Counted from the first letter of the stretch, positions 33,315 to 43,003 are shown. The stretch: 64,000 bases of DNA from Tepidicaulis marinus (GCF_000739695.1 NZ_BBIO01000003.1:124001-188000), one strand, 5' to 3'. Notes: generated from the sequence alone by a model not told the origin. Numbers and translations: made by a program.

Positions 33315-35753
33315 ATGACGGAGATCCATTCTCTTCCGAGCAAGAAGGCGCTTACGGCGCTTGCTGCGGATATGGGGGAGGCGGCACGCGCCGTGCCGCC
33401 GCTTTGGCCGCTTTCTTCTTCCGTTGCCGTCAATCCCTTTCTCGGCCAAGCGGATAGGGGCCTTGCAGAGACGGGTGCGCTTCTTGCCAAGACCGCCGGC
33501 ATCAAGGTGACGATGGCGCGCAGTTGGTACCAAGCCGAAATCGCCAAAGGCGCGATCACGGATGAGGATCTGGAAGGGGCTCTTTTCGCCTCGCCCCACA
33601 AAAACCGGCCCGCCGATATAGCTGCTTTGAAGCGGGCGGCGAGAATAGAGGCACCGGTGCCCGAGGCTTTGCCGACAGTCGCGACGCTGGCCGCGCATCA
33701 CGCCGCCACCGATTGGCCGGGGCTTGCCGCCGAGCGGATCGGGGCTTGGGCAGGGGCCTATTTCGATGAAGGTCAGGCGCTGTGGGCTCTGCCGCGCAAG
33801 GAGCGGGCTTATGCGTCCTGGCGGGCGGCGGCGAGCCATGACCTTGTACCGGAAATTCTGGGCCTGCGCGGCTTTGCCGCCCATGTTGCCGATGCCCCGC
33901 AGCGCCCTCTTGAAGCGGCGGCGCGCGCGCTGGCAACGCTTCAGGTAAGCACGGCCGCGCGCCCGCTTTATTTCCAGCGGCTCCTGATGGAGCTTGGCGG
34001 CTGGGCGCAGGCTGCGCGCTACCGGCTCTGGCAGGCAGAGCTTGAGGGCGGTGGGGACGAAACGCTGTGCGATCTCCTGACCATCCGGCTTGTCTGGGAA
34101 GAGGCGCTTTATCTTCACCACCAAAAGCAAATCTCGCCTGCCTGGCAGGAGGCGCTTGCTGAATATGAGAAAGCGCCTGCGGCGACGCCCGACCTTATTG
34201 CCGATGAAATTCTGCAAGAAGCGGCAGAGCGGGCCGGGCAGCGGCGCCTTGCCACGCAGCTTCTCTCGGGCGGACGTTTTGCAGAACAAGACGAGACGCA
34301 GGTCCCGCTCCATGCCGCCTTCTGCATCGATGTGCGCTCGGAGGTTTTCCGCCGGGCGCTGGAGACGGCCTATCCCGGCGCGCGCACATCGGGCTTTGCC
34401 GGGTTTTTCGGCCTGCCCGCCGCTCATCACGCCCTTGCCTCGGATGTGGAGGAAAAGCGGCTGCCGGTTCTGCTTTCGCCCAGCCTTCATAGCTGCGCGG
34501 TGGGGGAGAAGGAAAAAGAGACGGATTTGCGCGCACGGCTTTTGGCGCGAGCTGCCAGAGCCTGGGGACGCTTTAAAATGGCGGCGGTTTCCTCCTTCGC
34601 CTTTGTGGAGGCAACGGGCCCGCTTTATGTGGGCAAGCTCTTCCGCGATGGGCTGGGCGGCGGCGCGGCCGCTAAGGCGCCCGATCCGGCACCGAAATTC
34701 GCCCCCGAGCTCGATCTTGCCGCGCGCGCAGCGCTTGGCGAGAGCGTGCTGCGGGCCATGTCCATGACGAAGGACTTTGCCCGGCTCGTGCTTCTGGCGG
34801 GGCACGGGGCAAGCGTGCGCAACAATCCTCATGCAAGCGCGCTTCATTGCGGGGCCTGCGGGGGTTATGCGGGGGATGTGAATGCGCGCCTGCTGGCATC
34901 GCTTCTCAACGATCCTCTGGTGCGGGCCGAACTTGCGCAGAGGGGCATCGTGATCCCTTCGCAAACGCTCTTCCTTGCCGCGCTGCATGACACGACGAAG
35001 GACGCGGTCACGCTTTTCGATAAGGATATGCCCGCTGCAGGCCACGCAAATGAAATCGCCTTGCTCCGGGGTGCGCTTGAAAAGGCGGGGCTTCTTGCCC
35101 GGGCCGAACGGGCGCAGCGGCTGCCGGGCGCGAAGACGCCGGGCGATGTTGCGGCAAGAAGCTGCAATTGGGCGGAAGTGCGCCCGGAATGGGGGCTTGC
35201 CGGCTGCAAGGCCCTTATCGCCGCGCCCCGCACGCGCACCCATGGGCTCGACCTTTCAGGCGAGGCTTTTCTCCACGATTATGATTGGCACGCGGATAAG
35301 GAATTTTCCGTTCTCGAACTCATCATGACCGCGCCTGTGGTCGTGGCAAGCTGGATCAGCCTGCAATATTACGGCTCGGCGGTCGCCCCGGACGTGTTCG
35401 GCGCGGGCAACAAACTCCTGCACAATGTAACGGGAGGCATGGGGGTGCTGGAAGGAAGCAGCGGTCCCCTTCGCGCGGGGCTTCCCTGGCAATCCATTCA
35501 TGACGGGGAAAAGCTGATGCACCGGCCCGTGCGGCTCTCGGTCTGCATCGAAGCGCCGCAAGAAGCGATGACGGAGATTCTCGCACGGAACGGGCAAGTG
35601 CGCGCGCTCTTCGACAATAAATGGCTGCATCTTTTTGCCATGGATGAAGAAGGCCGGCTTGCGGCGCGTTATGCCGGCGATCTCACTTGGGTGGAAGAAC
35701 CTTTGCCGTTGCAGGGCGAAGAAGGCCCCGTCTTTCTGAATGCCGCCGAGTAA
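33315..35753 (+). CDS. dabA: DabA, carbonic-anhydrase-like subunit of inorganic-carbon uptake complex
   Basis: 812 aa, DUF2309 (YbcC) family, from the ATG at 33315. DabA is a cytoplasmic zinc protein that hydrates CO2 vectorially when coupled to DabB. The expected zinc and active-site residues are present: Cys and Asp in FCIDVRSE, His in [12 protein letters not shown] and Cys in [12 protein letters not shown]. Other family blocks are VNPFLG, GFAGFFG and [17 protein letters not shown]. It makes the host able to concentrate bicarbonate; heterotrophs use this for anaplerotic carboxylation, autotrophs for the Calvin cycle. No carboxysome or RuBisCO gene is in the window. Confidence 0.96.
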   Translation: MTEIHSLPSKKALTALAADMGEAARAVPPLWPLSSSVAVNPFLGQADRGLAETGALLAKTAGIKVTMARSWYQAEIAKGAITDEDLEGALFASPHKNRPADIAALKRAARIEAPVPEALPTVATLAAHHAATDWPGLAAERIGAWAGAYFDEGQALWALPRKERAYASWRAAASHDLVPEILGLRGFAAHVADAPQRPLEAAARALATLQVSTAARPLYFQRLLMELGGWAQAARYRLWQAELEGGGDETLCDLLTIRLVWEEALYLHHQKQISPAWQEALAEYEKAPAATPDLIADEILQEAAERAGQRRLATQLLSGGRFAEQDETQVPLHAAFCIDVRSEVFRRALETAYPGARTSGFAGFFGLPAAHHALASDVEEKRLPVLLSPSLHSCAVGEKEKETDLRARLLARAARAWGRFKMAAVSSFAFVEATGPLYVGKLFRDGLGGGAAAKAPDPAPKFAPELDLAARAALGESVLRAMSMTKDFARLVLLAGHGASVRNNPHASALHCGACGGYAGDVNARLLASLLNDPLVRAELAQRGIVIPSQTLFLAALHDTTKDAVTLFDKDMPAAGHANEIALLRGALEKAGLLARAERAQRLPGAKTPGDVAARSCNWAEVRPEWGLAGCKALIAAPRTRTHGLDLSGEAFLHDYDWHADKEFSVLELIMTAPVVVASWISLQYYGSAVAPDVFGAGNKLLHNVTGGMGVLEGSSGPLRAGLPWQSIHDGEKLMHRPVRLSVCIEAPQEAMTEILARNGQVRALFDNKWLHLFAMDEEGRLAARYAGDLTWVEEPLPLQGEEGPVFLNAAE

Positions 35754-35766
35754 GGAGAGCCACGTG

Positions 35767-35982
35767 ATGAAAGGTAAGGATATGCGGTCCGTGCGCCTGG
35801 AGGAGGCGGAAGCCTTCGTGCGCTCCAATCCGCGCACCAGCCCCTGGCTGCGGCAGGCGCTGGAAGAAACGGCGCAGCGCGATCCTCTGGATGTGCTGAA
35901 TGAGGTCGAAATGCTGCGCCTTCTTCTGCTCCGCCGTCTTGCCCGTGCCTCCTCTGACGGTTCATCGTCCTGCGGCGGCTAG
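35767..35982 (+). CDS. Small conserved-looking protein after dabA
   Basis: 71 aa from the ATG at 35767 (AAGGAG 9 nt upstream), 13 nt after the dabA stop. The first 50 residues are predicted helical and charged (SVRLEEAEAFVRSN, PWLRQALEETAQRDPLDVLNE, VEMLRLLLLRRLARA), with a short Ser/Gly/Cys tail. I do not recognise it. Spacing and codon use support a real third gene of the dab operon, perhaps an assembly or regulatory factor. An ATG at 35740 would overlap dabA and is less likely. Confidence 0.65.
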   Translation: MKGKDMRSVRLEEAEAFVRSNPRTSPWLRQALEETAQRDPLDVLNEVEMLRLLLLRRLARASSDGSSSCGG

Positions 35983-35999
35983 GAGGGCGGCGCGCGGTT

Positions 36000-36695
36000 T
36001 TAAGCGGCTTTGGCTTCGATAAGGCCCGACAGATAAGAGCCGCGTTTCTTCAGAAACTCGGTCAGAAGCTCCGGATAAGCAGGGCTTACCGCGTTCTGCA
36101 CGGAAGGCCGCGCGCTTAAGGTTTCGCGCCAGCGGCGCACTTTCGGGGTTTCGTCGAAAAAACCGAAAGTGCCGAAGCGCTCGAACGTGTCGAAATAGCG
36201 GAAGACCGGGCCGAAGACCGCATCGACAAGGGAGAATTTGTCTCCGTCGAACCAGGGTGCGGCTTTGACACGGGTTTCGAGCCGGGAAAAGCGCTGTGCG
36301 ATTTGCGCGCGTTTTGCCTCGAAGCTTTCGGCATCCTTGGCATTATAAAAACCGGAAATATCGTTCAGAATGGCCGAGCCGAATTCGATCCAGGCGCGGT
36401 GATCGGCGCGGGCAAGTGCGTCTTGCGGATGAAGCGGGTTCGGCGCCGTCTCTTCCAGATATTCTGCGATGACAGCGGATTCGAAAATCGGATGGGTTCC
36501 CACCACCAGTACCGGCGTCTTGCCGAGCGGGGAGATTTCCTTGAACCAGTCCGGTTTGTTGGAAAGGTCCACATCCTTGCGCTCGAAGGGCACGCCTTTT
36601 TCCGTAAGCGCGATGACCGCGCGCTGCACGTAGGGACAGAGCGTGTGGCTGACAAGCGTGAGGGGCTCTTCAGTCTTTTGAGCGGATTGGGTCAT
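36000..36695 (-). CDS. Glutathione S-transferase family protein
   Basis: 231 aa. N-terminal thioredoxin-like domain with a Cys active-site motif (SHTLCPYVQRAVIAL), SPLGKTPVL (cis-Pro) and the glutathione-binding FESAVIAEYLEE; helical C-terminal domain with FSLVDAVFGPVFRYF. The Cys-type N-terminus resembles omega/lambda-like GSTs with reductase or dehalogenase activity. Divergent from marR; a 28-bp palindrome lies between them and suggests it is repressed until an electrophile or oxidant is sensed. Confidence 0.92.
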   Translation of the reverse strand: MTQSAQKTEEPLTLVSHTLCPYVQRAVIALTEKGVPFERKDVDLSNKPDWFKEISPLGKTPVLVVGTHPIFESAVIAEYLEETAPNPLHPQDALARADHRAWIEFGSAILNDISGFYNAKDAESFEAKRAQIAQRFSRLETRVKAAPWFDGDKFSLVDAVFGPVFRYFDTFERFGTFGFFDETPKVRRWRETLSARPSVQNAVSPAYPELLTEFLKKRGSYLSGLIEAKAA

Positions 36696-36707
36696 GCCGG
36701 CGTCCTT

Positions 36708-36735
36708 CCATATAGATGCAGTTGCATCTATATGG
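36708..36735. promoter_or_regulatory. 28-bp MarR-type operator
   Basis: CCATATAGATGCA, two bases, TGCATCTATATGG: a perfect inverted repeat with 13-bp arms. It lies 13 nt upstream of the GST start and 59 nt upstream of marR, in the only gap between these divergent genes. Confidence 0.8.
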
Positions 36736-36793
36736 GGTGGGCTGCCGTTTTGTCAATCTTGATGCAACGGCATGAATGAGGGATGATCGGTCC

Positions 36794-37234
36794 ATGCCGG
36801 GGGAAAAGCCTTCCAAGGAAACCGTTCTTGCCTGGGCGCGGCTTATGCGCGCGGGCCGGCATGTGCTGGGCGCGGTGGAGCGGGATTTGAAACAGGCAGG
36901 CTTTCCGCCCCTTGCCTGGTACGACGTGCTGTTGGAGCTGCGCCGCGCCAAAGGGGGCTTGCGGCCGGGCGCGCTTGAGGCGGAGCTCCTGATCGCCCAG
37001 CACAATATTTCCCGTCTCCTGGTCCGGCTGGAAGAAGCAGGGCTCATAGAGCGCCGCCGCCACCCGGAAGACGGGCGCGGCCAGATCATCTTGATCAGTG
37101 AGGAGGGGCGGGCGCTGTTGCGGCAGATGTGGCCCATCTACCGCACGGCGATCGAGACGCATGTGGGCGCGAAATTGAAAAGTGAGAAAGAGGCCGGTGA
37201 ACTTGCCCGCCTGCTTGGCGCGCTGCTGGAATAG
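36794..37234 (+). CDS. MarR-family transcriptional regulator
   Basis: 146 aa from the ATG at 36794 (GAGGGA upstream); an ATG at 36776 would add six residues without a ribosome-binding site. The winged helix-turn-helix is visible in LAWYDVLLELRRAKGGLRPG, AQHNISRLLVRLEEAGLIER and the wing RRHPEDGRGQIILISEEGRAL. It probably binds the palindrome at 36708-36735 and controls the GST gene and itself. Confidence 0.92.
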   Translation: MPGEKPSKETVLAWARLMRAGRHVLGAVERDLKQAGFPPLAWYDVLLELRRAKGGLRPGALEAELLIAQHNISRLLVRLEEAGLIERRRHPEDGRGQIILISEEGRALLRQMWPIYRTAIETHVGAKLKSEKEAGELARLLGALLE

Positions 37235-37248
37235 ACCCTGAAAGCAAA

Positions 37249-37276
37249 GAGGGCGCTTCCGTTTGGAAGCGCCCTC
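37249..37276. terminator. Terminator between marR and MAPEG gene
   Basis: A 12-bp perfect stem (GAGGGCGCTTCC with GGAAGCGCCCTC) and GTTT loop. A T-rich tail is present on the minus strand, so it mainly ends MAPEG transcription, and by its strength could also stop marR. Confidence 0.75.
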
Positions 37277-37357
37277 CCGCGGCCTTACGGCCTGTCGATG
37301 AGAGGCATCGACCTATGTGCGCCGATCAGAGAAGCGGCCTATTAGAGAAGAGCCCGG

Positions 37358-37768
37358 TCAGAGGAGAGACTGGGCGCCGATGATCAGAATGGCCGCCCAG
37401 GACACCAGATAGACCGGTGTGCGCAGGAAAGGCACGGCCAGGATATAGACCACGGCATGGGCAATGCGGGCATAGAAGAACACGGCGGCCCAAGTGGCGA
37501 CGACGGCAACCGCCGCTTCACCCGCCAGGAAACCGGCGGCCACCACGACGGCGATGAAAGCCGGCATGGTTTCGACCATGTTCAAATGCGCGCGCTGCGC
37601 ACGCTGGGCCCAAAGCGGCGGCTCGGGCTGTTTGGCCGGATAACCTTCCGGATAGTTGTTGAGGAAGGTGGGCAGGCCCCAAACGAAGACCCGTGCCAGG
37701 ATGTAAGGTGTCCAGAGAAGGACGGTAAGAACGCCGCTTAAGGCGAGGTAGTGATAAGCCGTTTCCAT
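37358..37768 (-). CDS. MAPEG-family membrane protein
   Basis: 136 aa from the ATG at 37768, four transmembrane helices. The family motif region is AQRAHLNMVETMPAFIAVVV (related to the ERAxxNxxE signature of MAPEG proteins), followed by YARIAHAVVYILAVPFLRT. MAPEG proteins are glutathione-linked detoxification enzymes or related membrane proteins. It is close to the GST gene but on a separate unit. Confidence 0.88.
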   Translation of the reverse strand: METAYHYLALSGVLTVLLWTPYILARVFVWGLPTFLNNYPEGYPAKQPEPPLWAQRAQRAHLNMVETMPAFIAVVVAAGFLAGEAAVAVVATWAAVFFYARIAHAVVYILAVPFLRTPVYLVSWAAILIIGAQSLL

Positions 37769-37791
37769 AATCAGCCCCATATAGTCAAAGG

Positions 37792-38181
37792 TTACGCAGA
37801 AAATCCGTTGTGAATCGCTTCGAGCTTGTTGCCGAAGGGGTCACGCACGAAGGCGGTGTAGATGTCCGGCTTGGGATAGGCCGCGCGCGGGCCCGGTTCA
37901 CCTTCGCACTGGCCGCCATTGGCGGAGCCGAACTTGTGGAAAGCGTCGACCGCTTCGCGCGTTGCCGCGGCAAAGCAGATATGCGTGCCGTTGCCGGCGG
38001 AGTATGCGCCGCCGTCATTGGGCAGCATCACGAGAAACTGGACCGACCCATTGCCATAAGCGGCAAAGCCGTCGGTGGCGGCCATGCAGGTGCAGCCAAG
38101 CGTTTCCATCAGGCCGTCGTAGTATTTGCGCGCCTCGTCAATGCTGGGAACGCCGACGGAGAGGTGATCGATGATATTCAT
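37792..38181 (-). CDS. VOC-family (glyoxalase/dioxygenase superfamily) protein
   Basis: 129 aa from the ATG at 38181. Two beta-alpha-beta-beta-beta units with HLSVGVPSIDEARKYYDGLM at the start, THICFAAATREAVDAFHKF in the middle and TAFVRDPFGNKLEAI at the end. The metal His and Glu positions fit a glyoxalase-like fold, but the substrate cannot be named. Confidence 0.9.
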   Translation of the reverse strand: MNIIDHLSVGVPSIDEARKYYDGLMETLGCTCMAATDGFAAYGNGSVQFLVMLPNDGGAYSAGNGTHICFAAATREAVDAFHKFGSANGGQCEGEPGPRAAYPKPDIYTAFVRDPFGNKLEAIHNGFSA

Positions 38182-38532
38182 GGTCTTACCCTTGTTCGAA
38201 CTGGCCGTGCATGGCCGGTCATCAATTGATGCCGAAGAGAATGCGTTCGGAAGAATGCAATTCCCCTTGCGGCAGATACGGACGAATGAGCCCTTGAGAG
38301 GCGGCGGCATCGCCGGAGCACGTGCTGCTGTCATGAGCGCAGGAAAGAGCGGCGAGAGTGCCTTCTTCTTTTCCTGTCATGCGCGCAGCGGCGTTTTGAT
38401 CTTTGCGGTGCATACCGTCTCCTTCGGGCCGTTACTGGCCGACAAGGGCAATTTGTGGCGGGGCCGACGATTGATCAATTAGCCCGCAGGAGATAGGGAT
38501 TTACTGCAATGTCTTTGGGACGGAACGCAAAC
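38182..38532. other. Intergenic region without supported gene
   Basis: 351 nt between VOC and AraC genes. Short frames exist but have no ribosome-binding site or family resemblance. No repeat or terminator stands out. Confidence 0.6.
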
Positions 38533-39459
38533 TCAGGCGAGAGCGCGGCGATATTCCGTCGGCGGAAGGCCGAATTTCCCGGCAAAGGCGCGGGTGAACG
38601 CGGCCGGTGACTGATAGCCCGTCTGAGTTGCGACCTGCTGCACGGAGCGGCGCGAATCGTCGAGCAGCGCCAGCGCCTTTTGCAGCCGCCAATCGGCCAG
38701 ATAGGCCATGGGGCCGACACCCATCAGCGAGGAAAAACGGTCGGCAAAACGGCTGCGCGACATACCGATTTCCGCCGCCAGAAGTTCCACCGTCCAGGGG
38801 CGGGCGGGATTGGCGTGAATAAGTTCGAGGGCGCGGCCGATCTGTTTGTCGCGCAAGGCTTCGAGCATCGCGCCGAGCTGCGGGTCCTCGGCAATGCCGG
38901 CGCGCAAAAGCTCGATGAAGACGATTTCGGATAGGCGTGTAACGGCGGCGTCCGATCCGATCTCCCCGGAAAAGACCGTGCGGGCGACAAGGCGCAGCAT
39001 TTCATCGAGAAGCGGTGTGCGCGCCCGGGTGGCGGCGCTCGCCAGCATATATTCAGGCAGCGCGCGCAGCAGCGGATGGTCCGCGCCGCCGCGGAAGGAG
39101 AGATGGCCGCAGACCATTTGCGTGGCCGCATGGGCGCTGCCTTCACCCCAAACAAGGACGCCTTGCCCGGTAAAACCGGCGCGCTCCAGCACCGTTTCAA
39201 GGGGCGGGGCATTAGCGCTGCTTCTATCGGAAAGAATATGCGAGCGGCCCTTGGGAATGAGCACGAGATCGCCGGGGCCCAGATCGATTTCGGCGCCGGA
39301 GGGGAAGGTCACATGGCAATTGCCCTGCACCACGAGATGGAAGCGGGCGGCTTGCTGCAGCTCCGGCACCGTCACGCCCCAGGGGGCGGAAAAATCGGTG
39401 CGGAAATATAGCGCGCCCTTCAGATCCAGCGTGTCGAGAATGTCGTTGAGTACATCCAT
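38533..39459 (-). CDS. AraC-family regulator with N-terminal cupin
   Basis: 308 aa. N-terminal cupin-type ligand domain (FHLVVQGNCHVTFPSGAEIDLGPGD in two halves, VVQGNCHVTF and IDLGPGDLVLIPKGRSH). C-terminal AraC double helix-turn-helix (VELLAAEIGMSRSRFADRFS and VATQTGYQSPAAFTRAFAGKFG). Many such regulators sit next to a reductase or oxidoreductase they control, but no obvious target is divergent here. The effector is unknown. Confidence 0.92.
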   Translation of the reverse strand: MDVLNDILDTLDLKGALYFRTDFSAPWGVTVPELQQAARFHLVVQGNCHVTFPSGAEIDLGPGDLVLIPKGRSHILSDRSSANAPPLETVLERAGFTGQGVLVWGEGSAHAATQMVCGHLSFRGGADHPLLRALPEYMLASAATRARTPLLDEMLRLVARTVFSGEIGSDAAVTRLSEIVFIELLRAGIAEDPQLGAMLEALRDKQIGRALELIHANPARPWTVELLAAEIGMSRSRFADRFSSLMGVGPMAYLADWRLQKALALLDDSRRSVQQVATQTGYQSPAAFTRAFAGKFGLPPTEYRRALA

Positions 39460-39599
39460 ACCCGGCCCCTGTTCCTGCCGTTCCAGCTTTTTCGTCCCGT
39501 ATGTTGGGACGCTTGATCAAAAGATGGCAGGAAGAGGCGATCACGGGAATTCACGTTCAAGTCAACTGCGCCCGGAAACGCGCTTAACCGCCCCCATGG

Positions 39600-39749
39600 T
39601 TAAAGCCCGGTCATGAGAAACTTGATGGGGTAGGAAAGGGCGGTCACTATGGCAAGCCCGCCCGCCCAAAGCACGGCAAACCAGAGCCATTGCCGGGCTT
39701 TGGGATGGGCGCCCAGCCAGCGGCGGGCGTACTCAATAAATCGGCTCAT
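39600..39749 (-). CDS. DUF2474-type small subunit of cytochrome bd-type oxidase
   Basis: 49 aa, start MSRFIEYARRWLGAHPKARQ, one transmembrane helix (about residues 22-42). Short DUF2474 proteins follow cydB in cyanide-insensitive oxidase operons and are likely counterparts of CydX. Its start overlaps the cydB end by 17 nt, so it is translationally coupled. Third gene of the cyd operon. Confidence 0.8.
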   Translation of the reverse strand: MSRFIEYARRWLGAHPKARQWLWFAVLWAGGLAIVTALSYPIKFLMTGL

Positions 39750-40755
39750 GGCCTGCCTTGCCGCGGAAGACGTAATAGCTATAGGCCGTATAGCCCAGAA
39801 TGATGGGCAGAAGCGGCAGCACCCCGACAAGCAGCAAGGAAAGCGAGGTGCCGGCAGCGGCTGCGCCCCAGATGTCGATCTCGAAGGGCACGATCCAGGG
39901 ATAAAGGCTGAGGGCAAGGCCGAGATAGCCCAGCGCGAAAATGCCCATGGCGGTCAGGAAGGGCCGGTATTCGGCATCGGCGCGGTGCAGATCACGCCAG
40001 AGGAGGAAGAAGAGCGCGGCGGTCAAAAGCGGTACGGGCGCGAGGAAGAAGATATTGGGCGCGGAAAACCAGAAGCTCGCAATGGCAGGATTGAGAAAGG
40101 GCACGGAAAGGCTGACGAGCCCCATGAAGATCCCGACCAGGCCGAGCGCGTAAGAAGCGACCTTGCGGGCCCAGTCCTGCGTCTCGCCATCCGTTTTCAT
40201 GATGAGCCAGGCCGCGCCGAGCAGCACATAGCCTGCAACAACCGCAAGCCCGGTCATGACGCTGAAGGCGCTTGCCCAGTCGAACGGGCCGCCCGCGAAA
40301 TTGCGGCCCGAAACCTCCACCCCTTGCACGAAAGCGCCGAGCACCATGCCCTGGCACAGCGCGGCGATGAGCGAGCCGAAGTGAAACGTGTAGTCCCAAA
40401 GGCGGCGGGAATTGCCCTCCGCCTTGAAGCGGAACTCAAAAGCGACCCCGCGCATGATAAGGCCGAGCAGCATCAGGATGATCGGGATGTAAAAGGCGGG
40501 CATCAGCACCGCATAGGCAAGCGGGAAGGCGGCAAAAAGCCCGCCGCCGCCCAGCACGAGCCAGGTCTCGTTGCCGTCCCAGAATGGCGCGATGGAATTC
40601 ATCATCCGGTCGCGGGACTTGTCGGACGGGGCGAAGGGAAAAAGAATGCCGAGGCCGAGATCGAACCCGTCGAGCAGCACGTATAGAAAGACCGCCGCCG
40701 CAATGAGAAGGCCCCAGATCAGGGGAAGGTCGAGCGCGGAAGAAAAATCAAACAT
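39733..40755 (-). CDS. cydB: Cytochrome bd-type quinol oxidase subunit II
   Basis: 340 aa from the ATG at 40755, eight to nine transmembrane helices. Characteristic blocks are YVLLDGFDLGLGILFPF, NSIAPFWDGNETWLVLGGG, LMLLGLIMRGVAFEFRFK and LGYTAYSYYVFRGK at the end. It belongs to the bd-type/CIO quinol oxidases, which give high-affinity, cyanide-tolerant respiration. It overlaps the cydA end by 8 nt. This gene is intact, in contrast to cydA. Confidence 0.95.
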   Translation of the reverse strand: MFDFSSALDLPLIWGLLIAAAVFLYVLLDGFDLGLGILFPFAPSDKSRDRMMNSIAPFWDGNETWLVLGGGGLFAAFPLAYAVLMPAFYIPIILMLLGLIMRGVAFEFRFKAEGNSRRLWDYTFHFGSLIAALCQGMVLGAFVQGVEVSGRNFAGGPFDWASAFSVMTGLAVVAGYVLLGAAWLIMKTDGETQDWARKVASYALGLVGIFMGLVSLSVPFLNPAIASFWFSAPNIFFLAPVPLLTAALFFLLWRDLHRADAEYRPFLTAMGIFALGYLGLALSLYPWIVPFEIDIWGAAAAGTSLSLLLVGVLPLLPIILGYTAYSYYVFRGKAGHEPIY

Positions 40756-42164
40756 GCGGCGCCTCCGGTTTTTTGCCGGCCGCGCGCATGGGCGCAGCTT
40801 CCAGCCCATGGCCGTAATAATCGCTTGCGTCGTCTTGTCCGCTTTCCTCGCCCGGCGGAATGCCTTTGCCGATCAGTTTGAGGATGTAGAAACTGCCCGC
40901 GCCGAAGACGAGCGTGTACATGACGACGAAAGCCAGCAGCGACCAGGCGACTTGCGGCCCCAGAATGGCGGGAGAAACGCCCTCGGCGGTTTTGATGATG
41001 CCGTAGGCGACATAAGGCTGGCGGCCGATTTCGGTGACGAACCATCCGGCGAGCAGCGCGATGAAACCGCTCGGCATCATCGCCATCCACCAAAGCTGCA
41101 GCCAGCGCGTCTCGAAAAGCTTGCCGCGGTAATAATAGAGGGCGCTGATAAGGCCGATGCCGACCATCAAGAAGCCGATCCCCACCATGATGCGGAAAGA
41201 CCAGAAGACCCAGGCGACGGGCGGGCGCTCGTCGCGCGGCCAGTCTTTCAGGCCTTTCACCTCGCCCTCCCAGTCATGGGTGAGGATGAGGCTCGCAAGG
41301 CCTGGAATTTCGACCGTGTAGCGCATCTCTTCGGCTTCTTCATCGGGCCAGCCGAAAAGCAGCAGCGGCACACCGCGCCCGGTCTCGTAATGACCTTCCA
41401 TCCGCGACCTTGGCCGGTTGATGCTCGAGCGTGTTGAGGCCATGCAGATCGCCGATAAAAACTTGTAAGGGCGCCACGAGCGCGGCCATGATCACAGCCA
41501 TTCCGAGCATGACGCGCGCCTCGCTCTCATGCCTTTTGCGCCAGAGGTAAAAGGCACCGACGCCGCCCACCACGAAGGCAGTGGTCAGATAAGCTGCCGT
41601 GACCATGTGGACGAAGCGGTAAGGAAAGGAGGGATTGAAAATGACCTCCAGCCAGTCGGTCGGGAAGAGCCGCCCGTCCGGGCCGATCTCGAAGCCTTGC
41701 GGGGTTTGCATCCAGCTATTGGCGGATAGAATCCAAAAGGCGGAAATCAATGTGCCGATAGCAACGATGCAGGTCGAGGCGAAATGCATGCGCGGGCTGA
41801 CCCGCCCCCAGCCGAAAAGCATGATGCCGAGGAAAGAAGCTTCGAGGAAAAACGCGGTCAGCACTTCATAGCCGAGCAACGGGCCGATGACATTGCCCAC
41901 TTGGTCCGAGAAGACCGACCAGTTGGTGCCGAACTGATAGGACATGACGACGCCGGAGACGACGCCCATGCCGAAGGCAACGGCGAAGATTTTCACCCAG
42001 AATTTGTAAAGCTTGCGGAAGCGCTCATCGCCCGTTGCAAGCCAGCGCCATTCCACCACGGCCAGAAAGCTCGCCAGCCCGATCGTGAAGGCAGGAAAGA
42101 CGATGTGAAAGGAAATGGTGAACGCAAACTGGATACGGGCGAGAAGGATGGGATCGAGGTCCAT
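40748..42164 (-). pseudogene. cydA: cydA, cytochrome bd-type quinol oxidase subunit I, frameshifted
   Basis: The 5' part (42164 to about 41402) encodes a good CydA N-terminus: FAFTISFHIVFPAFTIGLAS (axial His), GVVSGVVMSYQFGTNW, GYEVLTAFFLEASFLG and IGDLHGLNTLEHQPAKVA. There the frame is lost. The continuation MEGHYETGRGVPLLLFGWPD, PPVAWVFWSFRIMVGIG and the rest to the stop at 40748 is in another frame. The family normally reads HQPAK(I/V)AA(M/I)EGH, so two bases appear to be missing at 41402-41406. No slippery heptamer is present. Either a true recent mutation, making the oxidase non-functional, or a sequencing error; the downstream cydB and DUF2474 gene are intact. Confidence 0.85.
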
Positions 42165-42421
42165 AATATCCTGCCCTCCGGGCTGAAACCTGAACGATGT
42201 CCTTACGTTGTTTAACTATAGATAAAACCGGCAGGGGCTCTACCGTTCCGGTGAAAAAAATCCCCGGCGTGCCTCTATGCCGCAGGAGCTGCTCCTCTGC
42301 GGCCTCTCTGCGGCCCCTCTGCGCCCTTTGTGCGGCGTTAATGTTTTTTTGGGAGCTGGATTTTAGATTTGAAGCCAGAGACGGGGTTTTTCTCCCTCTG
42401 GCCTTTCCTCAGGAGACATGT

Positions 42422-43003
42422 GTGTCAGCGGTTAAAGTCGATGATCCGATGCAACAGCTTGGCGCGTATTGGCGCGCCCTCCAGCCGCCGGAAGGCGGGT
42501 TGCCGGATCGCCGGGATGTAAGGCCCAACCGGCAGATCGCCAATCTTCTTCCGCATCTCATGCTGATGGAAGTGACGAAAGACGATGTTGTCTTCCGCCT
42601 GGTCGGCACCGGTCATAGCGGGCGTATTCCCCATGACATTACCGGCCAGCGCTACGGCGATTATATCGGCGCCGAGCGCATCGCCCGCGGCGTAAGGCGG
42701 GCGGGTTCCATGGTAGCGCATGCTTGCGGGGCCCGCGTATTGGTGCGCGAGCGTTATGAGCGCGAGCGTCAGGAGGAAGTGATTATGAGTTGCCTGCCGC
42801 TGATGGATTATCAAAGCGGAACGCCGTTCATTTTGGCGCATGCGGGCACGACCCTGGCACTGGACGAATTGTTGCGGGTGGAAGGCCCGTTCTTCACCCA
42901 GCCTTTCTCCGGTTTCGAGTTTGTCGATCTTGGCGAGGGGCTGCCCCCTGCCGATATCCGCGCGCGGGACGAACAGCCCTTTCCTGCATCCTTCGCCCTT
43001 TAA
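42422..43003 (+). CDS. PAS-domain protein
   Basis: 193 aa from the GTG at 42422, which has AGGAG 6 nt upstream; the frame is open further up but has no ribosome-binding site. The sequence resembles the alphaproteobacterial PAS_5 family: GAYWRALQP at the start, IANLLPHLMLMEVTKDDVVF and FRLVGTGHSGRIPHDITGQRY (the canonical RLxGT and DxTGxxY core). No output domain is attached. It may be a ligand- or redox-sensing adaptor. Function unknown. Confidence 0.82.
   Translation: MSAVKVDDPMQQLGAYWRALQPPEGGLPDRRDVRPNRQIANLLPHLMLMEVTKDDVVFRLVGTGHSGRIPHDITGQRYGDYIGAERIARGVRRAGSMVAHACGARVLVRERYERERQEEVIMSCLPLMDYQSGTPFILAHAGTTLALDELLRVEGPFFTQPFSGFEFVDLGEGLPPADIRARDEQPFPASFAL

Noticed and set aside
33276-35243. 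Long minus-strand frame (655 codons) opposite dabA
   Set aside because: Antisense to a well-supported gene with conserved motifs; Arg-rich composition typical of shadow frames.
38222-38413. 63-codon minus-strand frame between VOC and AraC genes
   Set aside because: No ribosome-binding site, no resemblance to known proteins, composition not gene-like.
41398-41410. Programmed ribosomal frameshift in cydA
   Set aside because: No slippery heptamer and no stimulatory structure at the junction; the loss of two bases fits mutation or sequence error better.
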